From the NCBI GenBank assembly GCA_022842065.1, contig JALHQH010000024.1:113615-177614 (forward strand): DNA of 64,000 nt, written 5' to 3'. This stretch comes from Caldilineaceae bacterium. Its GTDB lineage: Bacteria; Chloroflexota; Anaerolineae; Caldilineales; Caldilineaceae. The translations under genes and the position numbers were made by a program. The notes under the pieces were generated by a model. It searched no databases. It saw only the letters and a program-made list of their open reading frames with translations, and had not been told where the DNA came from. Each line of letters starts with the position of its first letter. Within the stretch, counting starts at the first letter, position 1. This document shows positions 58,022 through 64,000 of this stretch, in pieces.

Positions 58022-60196
58022 TTAGTAATTGACCTTGGGGAGCGTAATCGTAAAGGTGGTGCCAACGTTCTCCTGGCTGTCAACGCGGATCTGGCCATGA
58101 TGCAGCTCTACGGCCTCTTTGGTAATCGTCAGGCCAAGGCCGGTGCCGGCGGTTTGCTCGACATTGGCCGCGCGGTGAAACGGTTCGAACAAATAGGTTA
58201 AATCGGCGACGGGGATGCCGATCCCTTCATCCTGCACCTGTAAGATCAACGCGTCGGCTTGCTCTTGGAGAATAACCTGAATTTTGCTAGCGGGCGGCGA
58301 ATATTTAAGCGCGTTGGTAATCAAATTATTGAGGATCTGGCGCATCAACTTTGGGTCTAGTGCCGTTGTCGAAACGGTTGTTTCATTACGGAAGACGAGG
58401 CGCGATTGTATATCCGCCCGGCTCTGAAATTCAGCTATAATCGTCTGGCAGAGCGCGGCCAGATCCAGCAAGAGCGGCTGAAAAGGGGTACGCCCAGCCT
58501 GAAAACGGGCTAATTGTAGAACATCCTCCATAATGCCATGAAGATAGTCGATCTGGTCGCAAATTTTGTTCAAGCGCTCGGTGATTTTCTCGGGCGTCAA
58601 CTTTGGCCAATAATCACGCAACATTCCGGCCAGGGCCAGGATCGTCGTTAGCGGGGTGCGGAATTCATGGGACGCCATCGACACAAAGCGCGATTTCAGT
58701 TCATTCAGCTCGCGTTCTTTGGCAAGCGCTTGTTGTAATCCGGCTTCGGCTGCTTTGCGCTTCGTAATGTCAGAAGAAACCACTAATAAGCGGTCGGGCG
58801 CTCCATTTTTGTTGGCCAAGGGGATTTTGCTGGTTTGGTAATAGCGCCCCAGGATCGTCTGTTCGGGAATAAATAACGTTTGGCCACTGTCTAGCGCAAC
58901 CTGATCGGTTTGCAGGAAAAAATTCACTTCCGCGGCATTAGGATTGATTTCAACATCACGCTTCCCGACCATATCAGCGGCTGTCAACCCATAGATTTGT
59001 GCAGCCCGCTCATTCACCATCCGAAAATAGCCATGACGGTCATTGACCGTAATCAGATCAGGCACACTGTCGATCACCAGTTGCAGAAAATCGCGTTGGT
59101 CACGCATGGCTTCAACCAACAAGCGAAATTTCTCTTCACTTTTGCGGAGGGCAGTTTCGGATCGTTTACGGCCCAGCAGGGTACCGATGGTTAAACTGTA
59201 GAGGACAAGGATATCAAGCAGGGGTTTGGAGACAGGCTCATGGCGAACCCCATTGTCCGCGGCCAGCCACCCCAGTCCTTGTTGGCCATCCCACAACACC
59301 GCGACTGCGGTCCAGCCTTCACCAATCAATTCACCGTTGTTGAATAGCGCGGTCTGCCCGTCAAAGGCGAAGTGATCGGGGCTCTCCAATGCCCGTTGCA
59401 AAATGCTGGTTAGACTCGCAGGTGACAGTTGCAAGTGATGTTCAGAGACCACCTTGCCCTGGGCGTCGGTGCCATAAGAGCCAAGGGCCAAGTTGTGGGC
59501 GCGATCGTAAAAGAGTAACCCTAAACGCTCAAAGCCGAGCCGGGTGATGCCCAATGTAATGATCTGCCGATAGAAATCATCCATATCGTCGAGCATCGTC
59601 AACTCAATGGTGATCTCATGGAGGATCTTTAGATATTGTTGGAAGGCCTGTTCTTCAGCAATTTTGGCACGCAAGGCCGCATCGGCCGCGACTAATGCGG
59701 TGATATCTTCCACAAAAGAAATAAAGTAATCGGGTGTTCCAGCCTCATTAGCCACGAGACTAACGGTCAGATTGGCCCAGACCAAGTGCCCCAATTTATG
59801 GTGGTAACGTTTACGCATGGTAAAGGTCTGTAGCTCGCCGGCCAGCATTTTGTTAACATACGCGAGATCCGCAGCTAGATCAGCGGGATGGGTAAGCTCC
59901 TGGAAAGTTTTGTCTAAGAGTTCCGCTTCGGTATAGCCAAGCATGGTACAGAGCCGGCGATTTACCCGCAGCCAGCGGCCATCGATGGCAACATGGGCAA
60001 TGCCGATGGCTGCTTGTTCGAAGGTTGCGCGGAAGCGCATTGCCTCTTGGCATAGGGCAGTAATGTCAGCCAGCGGCGTTGGGGTAAGTGGCGTGTGCTG
60101 CGCGGCGGAAGGGGTTGGCGAGGTAGTATCTTGGGTAGCAAACGGTGCTTGTGATGCCAAAGATGGGTCCGGTGTTGCGCCTAGCGCGAATGTCAT
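58022..60196 (-). CDS. soluble PAS/GAF-like sensor histidine kinase
   Basis: A 724-residue kinase with no membrane helix. Order: Thr/Pro-rich start, PAS 1 (about 55-175, GYTEAELLDKTFQELTHP), a GAF-like region (about 195-345), a linker helix, PAS 2 (about 375-495, DLITVNDRHGYF), HisKA with the phosphorylated H510 in MASHEFRTPL, then HATPase (NNLITNALKYS, DEGIGIP, GTGLGLTI). No receiver domain and no response regulator neighbour, so its partner is elsewhere. The signal is probably cytoplasmic (redox, ligand or light). It diverges from coaX. Confidence 0.9.
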   Translation of the reverse strand: MTFALGATPDPSLASQAPFATQDTTSPTPSAAQHTPLTPTPLADITALCQEAMRFRATFEQAAIGIAHVAIDGRWLRVNRRLCTMLGYTEAELLDKTFQELTHPADLAADLAYVNKMLAGELQTFTMRKRYHHKLGHLVWANLTVSLVANEAGTPDYFISFVEDITALVAADAALRAKIAEEQAFQQYLKILHEITIELTMLDDMDDFYRQIITLGITRLGFERLGLLFYDRAHNLALGSYGTDAQGKVVSEHHLQLSPASLTSILQRALESPDHFAFDGQTALFNNGELIGEGWTAVAVLWDGQQGLGWLAADNGVRHEPVSKPLLDILVLYSLTIGTLLGRKRSETALRKSEEKFRLLVEAMRDQRDFLQLVIDSVPDLITVNDRHGYFRMVNERAAQIYGLTAADMVGKRDVEINPNAAEVNFFLQTDQVALDSGQTLFIPEQTILGRYYQTSKIPLANKNGAPDRLLVVSSDITKRKAAEAGLQQALAKERELNELKSRFVSMASHEFRTPLTTILALAGMLRDYWPKLTPEKITERLNKICDQIDYLHGIMEDVLQLARFQAGRTPFQPLLLDLAALCQTIIAEFQSRADIQSRLVFRNETTVSTTALDPKLMRQILNNLITNALKYSPPASKIQVILQEQADALILQVQDEGIGIPVADLTYLFEPFHRAANVEQTAGTGLGLTITKEAVELHHGQIRVDSQENVGTTFTITLPKVNY

Positions 60197-60257
60197 AGAT
60201 TTGATACCTCTTACGATCCAACATACTGCAAGCGCTAAAGCCCGGTCAGATCAACTA

Positions 60258-60291
60258 GCCTAGATACGCCGGTCGACCGACGTATCTAGGC
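60258..60291. repeat. 11-bp stem hairpin in the kinase/coaX intergenic region
   Basis: GCCTAGATACG (60258-60268) pairs with CGTATCTAGGC (60281-60291), and the loop holds a CGGTCGACCG palindrome. No T run. It is about 60 bases upstream of the kinase start. Confidence 0.6.
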
Positions 60292-60445
60292 TTCAGCAGC
60301 CCTCATTAAGTTAGACAAAAAGCCGTTAGGTTATTTGCCAGCTAACTAACTATTAACATGACAAAAGTTAATTGTCAAGCCAGTTTCCAATATAATCGAT
60401 GAAATCTATTACTTGGTAAGACCGGTTTAAAAACAGAAAAGTTGT

Positions 60446-60474
60446 TTGACAGAATGTGGCCAAGGCTCTACACT
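60446..60474 (+). promoter_or_regulatory. promoter of coaX-coaBC
   Basis: TTGACA (60446-60451), spacer of exactly 17, TACACT (60469-60474). It is 54 bases before the coaX ATG. Confidence 0.75.
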
Positions 60475-60527
60475 CATGCCGAATGGTTAATAGGGAATGG
60501 CAAAAGTTAGTGACCAAGGAAACGACC

Positions 60528-61295
60528 ATGTTACTCTGTATTGATATCGGGAACACCAACATCACGTTGGGGCTTTATGAGGGGGAGACGCTTGGCCCCC
60601 ATTGGCGGCTTTCCACCGACCACGGGCGGATGCCCGATGAATTTGCCATGCAGTTGATGGGACTGTTCAACTTTGCCGGCTTGCCCCCCAGCGCGGTGGA
60701 TGGGGTGGCGCTGGCCTCAGTCGTGCCGCCATTGACGGGTAAATGGGTGGAGGTCTGCCGCGCCTATCTCCACTGCGAACCGCTAGTCGTCGGTGCCCAG
60801 ACCAATACCGGCATTCGGGTGCTTTATGATGACCCGTCCGCAGTCGGTGCAGATCGGTTGGTCGATGCGGTTGCCGCCTACCAGCTCTATGGCGGCCCGG
60901 CCTGTATTGTCGATTTTGGGACAGCGACCACCTTTGATGCGCTCACGGCGGAGGGTGATTACTTGGGTGGTGCGATTGCACCAGGGATTGGCATCTCGAT
61001 GGAGGCACTCTTTCGTCACGCGGCCAAGTTACCCAAGGTCGATATCGCACGGCCACCGACCGCGATTGGCCGCAACACCGTGCACGCCATGCAATCGGGG
61101 GTGCTCTTTGGTTATGTGGGGCTGGTTGAAGGCATGGTCGCCCGCTTCCGCGCCGAACTCGGCCCCGCGATGAAGGTGATCGGCACGGGCGGGTTGGCGA
61201 CGATTATTGCCAATGAAACAGCCGTCATCGAACACATTGCGCCTTGGCTCACCCTTGATGGGCTGCGCATGGTTTATGCACGCAATCAGCGATAA
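60528..61295 (+). CDS. coaX: type III pantothenate kinase
   Basis: A 255-residue CoaX phosphorylating pantothenate, first step of CoA synthesis, in an ASKHA fold. DIGNTNITLGLYEG is the ATP-binding start, GADRLVDAVAAYQLYG and VDFGTATTFDALTAEG the substrate and Asp catalytic motifs. AAGGAAAC precedes the ATG at 60528; earlier in-frame ATGs lack support. coaBC, the third and second activities of the same pathway, follows after a repeat hairpin. Confidence 0.94.
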   Translation: MLLCIDIGNTNITLGLYEGETLGPHWRLSTDHGRMPDEFAMQLMGLFNFAGLPPSAVDGVALASVVPPLTGKWVEVCRAYLHCEPLVVGAQTNTGIRVLYDDPSAVGADRLVDAVAAYQLYGGPACIVDFGTATTFDALTAEGDYLGGAIAPGIGISMEALFRHAAKLPKVDIARPPTAIGRNTVHAMQSGVLFGYVGLVEGMVARFRAELGPAMKVIGTGGLATIIANETAVIEHIAPWLTLDGLRMVYARNQR

Positions 61296-61303
61296 GTGGC
61301 AAG

Positions 61304-61386
61304 GTTGCAGAGTTGCAGAGTTGCAAAGTTGCAAAGTTGCAAAGTTGCAGGGTGGCAAGTACCCTGCAACTCTGCAACCTTGCAAC
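61304..61386. repeat. inverted 8-bp tandem-repeat hairpin between coaX and coaBC
   Basis: Six GTTGCAGA/GTTGCAAA octamers (61304-61351) face three inverted CTGCAAC-type octamers (61363-61386). The spacer is 11 bases, so the arms fold tightly. Confidence 0.9.
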
Positions 61387-61412
61387 CATTCCCCAAATTT
61401 ATGGAGCGCTGT

Positions 61413-62636
61413 ATGAGTACCAATCCTTTGCATGGCAAACGTATTGTCCTGGGTGTGACGGGTAGCATCGCCGCTTACAAGGCGGCGGATCTGGCCAGTA
61501 AGTTGAGCCAGGCGGGTGCGCTGGTCGATACGATTTTGACCGATGGGGCCACCCACTTTATCACGCCGTTGACTTTTCAGTCAGTGACCGGGCGGCGGGC
61601 CTATACGGATGCCGATTTATGGGGCAACGAGGCCCATGTGTTGCATGTGGGGCTGGGTCACCAGGCCGATCTGCTGGTGATTGCCCCGGCTACGGCCAAC
61701 ACCATTACCAAATTAGCCCAAGGGCAAAGCAATGACCTGCTTAGCCTTACGGCACTAGCTGCGACCTGCCCCCTTTTGCTGGCCCCGGCGATGGACGGGG
61801 GCATGTTCACCCATCCGGCCACGCAGGCAAATTTGCGCTTGTTGCAGGAACGGGGCGCGACGATTGTCGGGCCAGAAGCGGGCCATTTGGCCTCGGGGTT
61901 GGTTGCCCGTGGGCGGATGACGGAGCCGTTGATGCTGTTGGGGGAGATTCGCCACCGCTTGGCCCAAGGGGGAGCGCTGGCTGGGCGCACGGTGGTGGTT
62001 ACCGCGGGGGGCACGCGCGAAGCGGTCGATCCGGTGCGTTATCTCACTAACCACTCGTCGGGCAAACAGGGTTATGCGGTGGCGCAAGCCGCGCTGGATG
62101 CAGGGGCAAAGGTAGTGCTCATTTCCACCGCAGCATTGCCGGTCCCCGTGGGGGCAACGTTGATTGCAGTCGATAGTGCGCAGGAGATGTTGGCGGCCGT
62201 CTTAGCCGCCTGTACAGAGGCCGATGTGCTGATCATGGCCGCCGCGGTGGCCGATTTTCGTCCCGCCCAGGTCGCCGACCAGAAGATCAAAAAACTACAA
62301 GGGACACCAACCTTGGCATTAGCCGCTAATCCCGATATTCTTGCGACGCTAGCAGCAGCGCGGCGCGACGGCGAGCGACTGCAAGTAGTGGTGGGCTTTG
62401 CGGCAGAGACGCAAAATCTGCTGGAGAATGCCCAGAGCAAGTTGCAGCGCAAACGGCTCGATCTGATCGTCGCCAACGATGTCACCGCGCCCAACGCCGG
62501 CTTTGCGGTGGAGACCAATCAGGTAACCTTCTTACGCGCCGACGGTTCAACAGAGACCTTGCCCTTGTTGAGCAAGGCCGGGGTGGCGGAACGCATTATG
62601 GAGGAAGTCATCGAGAAGTTAGGGCATAGTGATTGA
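61413..62636 (+). CDS. coaBC: bifunctional phosphopantothenoylcysteine decarboxylase/synthetase
   Basis: A 407-residue Dfp protein. The N-terminal CoaC flavoprotein half (about 1-180) has GVTGSIAAYKA and IAPATANTITKLA; the usual PAMN motif reads PAMDGGMF, an Asn-to-Asp change at a conserved active-site position. The C-terminal CoaB half has VTAGGTREAVDPVRYLTNHSSG and AAAVADFRP. I use the ATG at 61413 with GGAG upstream; an upstream frame through the repeat array is not part of the protein. Co-transcribed with coaX. Confidence 0.94.
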   Translation: MSTNPLHGKRIVLGVTGSIAAYKAADLASKLSQAGALVDTILTDGATHFITPLTFQSVTGRRAYTDADLWGNEAHVLHVGLGHQADLLVIAPATANTITKLAQGQSNDLLSLTALAATCPLLLAPAMDGGMFTHPATQANLRLLQERGATIVGPEAGHLASGLVARGRMTEPLMLLGEIRHRLAQGGALAGRTVVVTAGGTREAVDPVRYLTNHSSGKQGYAVAQAALDAGAKVVLISTAALPVPVGATLIAVDSAQEMLAAVLAACTEADVLIMAAAVADFRPAQVADQKIKKLQGTPTLALAANPDILATLAAARRDGERLQVVVGFAAETQNLLENAQSKLQRKRLDLIVANDVTAPNAGFAVETNQVTFLRADGSTETLPLLSKAGVAERIMEEVIEKLGHSD

Positions 62637-62688
62637 CATCTTGCGCACAATCGGCTACAATGGCATCATCGTGCACATATCTATGCCA
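62633..62688 (+). promoter_or_regulatory. promoter and possible operator of the toxin-antitoxin pair
   Basis: TTGACA (62633-62638) overlaps the coaBC stop; 17 bases later is TACAAT (62656-62661). An inverted TGGCAT/ATGCCA (62661-62666, 62683-62688) lies right over the start region and could bind the antitoxin. Confidence 0.6.
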
Positions 62689-62718
62689 CAAGTGATATAC
62701 CCCAAAGGGACATGATAA

Positions 62719-63009
62719 ATGAATCGATTACCACAACTTGCTAGTATTAGTGATTTACGCAATAACCACCTGGGCGTCTTTGCCCAATTAGCCGAAGGAC
62801 CAGTCGTTCTACTAAATCGCACGCAGCCACAGGGCATCTTGCTCTCGCCCGAACAATGGGATGCGTTGTTGACACGTTTGGAAGATCAAGAAGCAATCAT
62901 TGACGTACTCACGGCCCAATTGCAAGCAGAACAGGGTGAAATTGTAGTAGAAACACTAGAAAACCAAACCTTCGAGGAGTGGCTAGATGGCGAGTCAGTA
63001 CCGGCTTAA
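62719..63009 (+). CDS. Phd/YefM-like antitoxin
   Basis: A 96-residue antitoxin. The N-terminal part (ISDLRNNHLGVFAQLAEGPVVLLNRTQPQGILLSPEQWDAL) is the Phd/YefM DNA-binding fold. The C-terminal acidic helix (LENQTFEEWLDG) is the toxin-neutralising tail. The ORF overlaps the toxin by 23 bases, normal for such pairs. There is no strong Shine-Dalgarno. Confidence 0.85.
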   Translation: MNRLPQLASISDLRNNHLGVFAQLAEGPVVLLNRTQPQGILLSPEQWDALLTRLEDQEAIIDVLTAQLQAEQGEIVVETLENQTFEEWLDGESVPA

Positions 63010-63268
63010 AATCAACCCACGCATACGCCAAGATATGCGTCTCGTACCGGCACGCATAAAAGCAGATGTGATCGCAGCAATTGATGACCTAATCAATGAT
63101 CCCTATCCACCGCAAGCAGAGGAATTACGTGATCATTATCGCGGCATTTACAAGATTAAAATCGATGGTTGGCGAATTTTTTATACAGTGGACGAAGCAG
63201 ATAAAAGTATCTTTCTCGTCAACGTGCAGCGGCGCACACTAGACACCTACACAAGCTTATTCGAATGA
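62987..63268 (+). CDS. RelE/ParE-superfamily toxin
   Basis: A 93-residue toxin with LKINPRIRQDMRLVPARIKADVIAAIDDL, then YRGIYKIKIDGWRIFYTVDEADKSIFLVNVQRRTLDTY, the RelE barrel with Arg and Tyr residues used in mRNA cleavage by ribosome-dependent RelE members. GGAGTGGC lies upstream of the ATG within the antitoxin gene. The exact target (ribosome or gyrase) cannot be read. Confidence 0.87.
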   Translation: MASQYRLKINPRIRQDMRLVPARIKADVIAAIDDLINDPYPPQAEELRDHYRGIYKIKIDGWRIFYTVDEADKSIFLVNVQRRTLDTYTSLFE

Positions 63269-63274
63269 AGAAAC

Positions 63275-63532
63275 TTATGTGCCAACCGCGCGTGCAAGCG
63301 AAGCAGCAGATGACTTGGTCCGCGGCCCATTGACGCGGCGCAGAACAAAGTCATTCCACGCTTGGATCGCTTGGGTTGGTGTATAACCATAACGCTTGCG
63401 AAAAACGACCAGCAGCGTCTCGCTGGGGCCATTTAAGATCGTACATAGATCTTGCTCAGTCAACTGGTTAAAATCCGCCAGGAAAAGCTGACGGAATTGG
63501 CGGATCGTACGCTGAAGTACGTTGTGATTCAT
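63275..63532 (-). CDS. CsbD-like small stress protein
   Basis: An 85-residue protein starting MNHNVLQRTIRQFRQ with a second motif YGYTPTQAIQAWNDFV, matching the layout of CsbD/YjbJ general-stress proteins (N-terminal helix, then YGYxxxxAxxxxxxF). I set the ATG near 63532 because GAGGT lies nine bases upstream. A longer frame from a GTG at 63655 would add a hydrophobic stretch not seen in the family. The Lys/Ser/Ala end is extra. Convergent with the RelE gene. Confidence 0.55.
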   Translation of the reverse strand: MNHNVLQRTIRQFRQLFLADFNQLTEQDLCTILNGPSETLLVVFRKRYGYTPTQAIQAWNDFVLRRVNGPRTKSSAASLARAVGT

Positions 63533-63709
63533 TTCGATTACCTCTGTCAACAACAGCCACATGGTGGTGATACACACCAGCATAAGGCCGATTTTCTGTC
63601 GGTTTCCTGACAGAATAATAACAAATCCAGACCCTATCTTAAAAGCTGCAACCACTTCACATTCTCCCTCTCAACGAATGTTGGTAGCTGAATAGTTCCC
63701 TTGCAATGC

Positions 63710-63736
63710 CTAAGTATGTCTCCGCTAAGTATGTCT
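63710..63736. repeat. 12-bp direct repeat, two copies
   Basis: CTAAGTATGTCT at 63710-63721 and 63725-63736. The rest of 63533-63840 has no supported gene. Confidence 0.7.
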
Positions 63737-63840
63737 ATTGTCTACCCTTCTCCTATAACTATGGCTGTCTTTTTGCAAGTCAAAGCATGTTATCGTGATT
63801 ATGTGAACATCCTTGACCAGCCTAATAATGAGGAGAAAAA

Positions 63841-63933
63841 ATGAGTGACCGTAACGATGTCCTACAACAATATGTTGGTGATATCAATACCTTCGCCAAA
63901 ATGAGGCAGAAAAGGAGCTTTCGAGTAAGATAG
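63841..63933 (+). pseudogene. truncated gene, start MSDRNDVLQQYVGDI
   Basis: ATG at 63841 with a good AATGAGGAG site upstream opens only 30 codons. The first 20 (MSDRNDVLQQYVGDINTFAK) look like the N terminus of a ferritin-like or stress protein, but the next codons are unlike a normal continuation and stop at 63931-63933. The break coincides with the apparent left end of an insertion sequence, so it looks like an interrupted gene. Confidence 0.4.
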
Positions 63934-64000
63934 GTTTTCAACTCTCACATTGGAAATCTAGCAAACAGGAAAGCTCCAGATGGATATTATCACGCTACTG
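63905..64000 (+). mobile_element. possible left end of an insertion sequence
   Basis: GGAGCTTTC (63914-63922) and its complement GAAAGCTCC (63969-63977) enclose the leader of a frame starting MDIITLL at 63980, which is cut by the window end. The RBS-like AGGAAAG lies in the hairpin arm, as in IS leaders shielded from read-through. I cannot name the family from seven codons. Confidence 0.35.

Noticed and set aside
61296..61412. Upstream extension of coaBC through the octamer repeat
   Set aside because: The peptide is translated repeat DNA; an ATG with RBS at 61413 starts the conserved domain.

Overview
The window looks like a Chloroflexota chromosome segment, probably Anaerolineae or Caldilinea-like. 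I infer this from gene content and style, not from a search. The clues are a Rieske/cytochrome b/dihaem cytochrome c set, an SMC with RNase III, plant-like 491-residue IlvC, DUF4058 and DUF2905 proteins, a Thr/Pro-rich secreted protein ending in YLPLITK, and very many intergenic palindromes and short tandem repeats. Promoters are of the TTGACA/TATAAT type and Shine-Dalgarno sites are mostly clear. No tRNA, rRNA or CRISPR was recognised.

Layout. 1-2.2 kb: end of an unidentified gene, a SpoIIE-type phosphatase, a P-loop protein and a DedA membrane protein. 2.9-6.5 kb: Rieske protein, cytochrome b and dihaem cytochrome c, a quinol-oxidising complex. 6.7-13.4 kb: membrane protein, smc, rnc and a threonine synthase-like enzyme. 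13.7-18.4 kb: tandem thioredoxin, DUF2905 protein, ftsY, an IS200/IS605-like relic, prfB with its programmed +1 frameshift, and the Thr-rich secreted protein. 18.5-25 kb: ilvB-ilvN-ilvC-leuA behind what reads as a complete ribosome-mediated attenuator. 25-30.5 kb: DinB-like and Rid proteins, then two paralogous membrane-anchored proteins around a YbjQ-family gene. 31-46 kb: gltB, brnTA, leuC-leuD-leuB, ppc, a HAD phosphatase, cimA and map. 46-52 kb: two DUF4058 genes, amt-PII and a DEAD-box helicase. 52-64 kb: trpB2, padR, modA, an aldo/keto reductase, an Ldh2 dehydrogenase, a PAS/GAF-like histidine kinase, coaX, coaBC, a Phd/RelE pair, a CsbD-like protein and a gene apparently cut by an insertion sequence.

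How the genes work together. The 18.5-46 kb segment carries most of branched-chain amino acid synthesis. IlvBN and IlvC make the dihydroxy acids. LeuA, LeuCD and LeuB make the leucine precursor. CimA with LeuCD and LeuB gives 2-oxobutyrate for isoleucine from pyruvate without threonine deaminase. GltB and Amt/PII supply and sense nitrogen, and Ppc feeds oxaloacetate. ilvD and ilvE are not in the window.

Most notable are a 35-residue leader peptide (17 of 35 residues Ile, Leu or Val) with a matched antiterminator/terminator upstream of ilvB, and a set of intergenic hairpins whose two arms are inverted arrays of 7-8 bp tandem repeats (five clear loci, each with a different unit). Other points of interest are several palindromic MITE-like families and the uncharacterised paralog pair around ybjQ.
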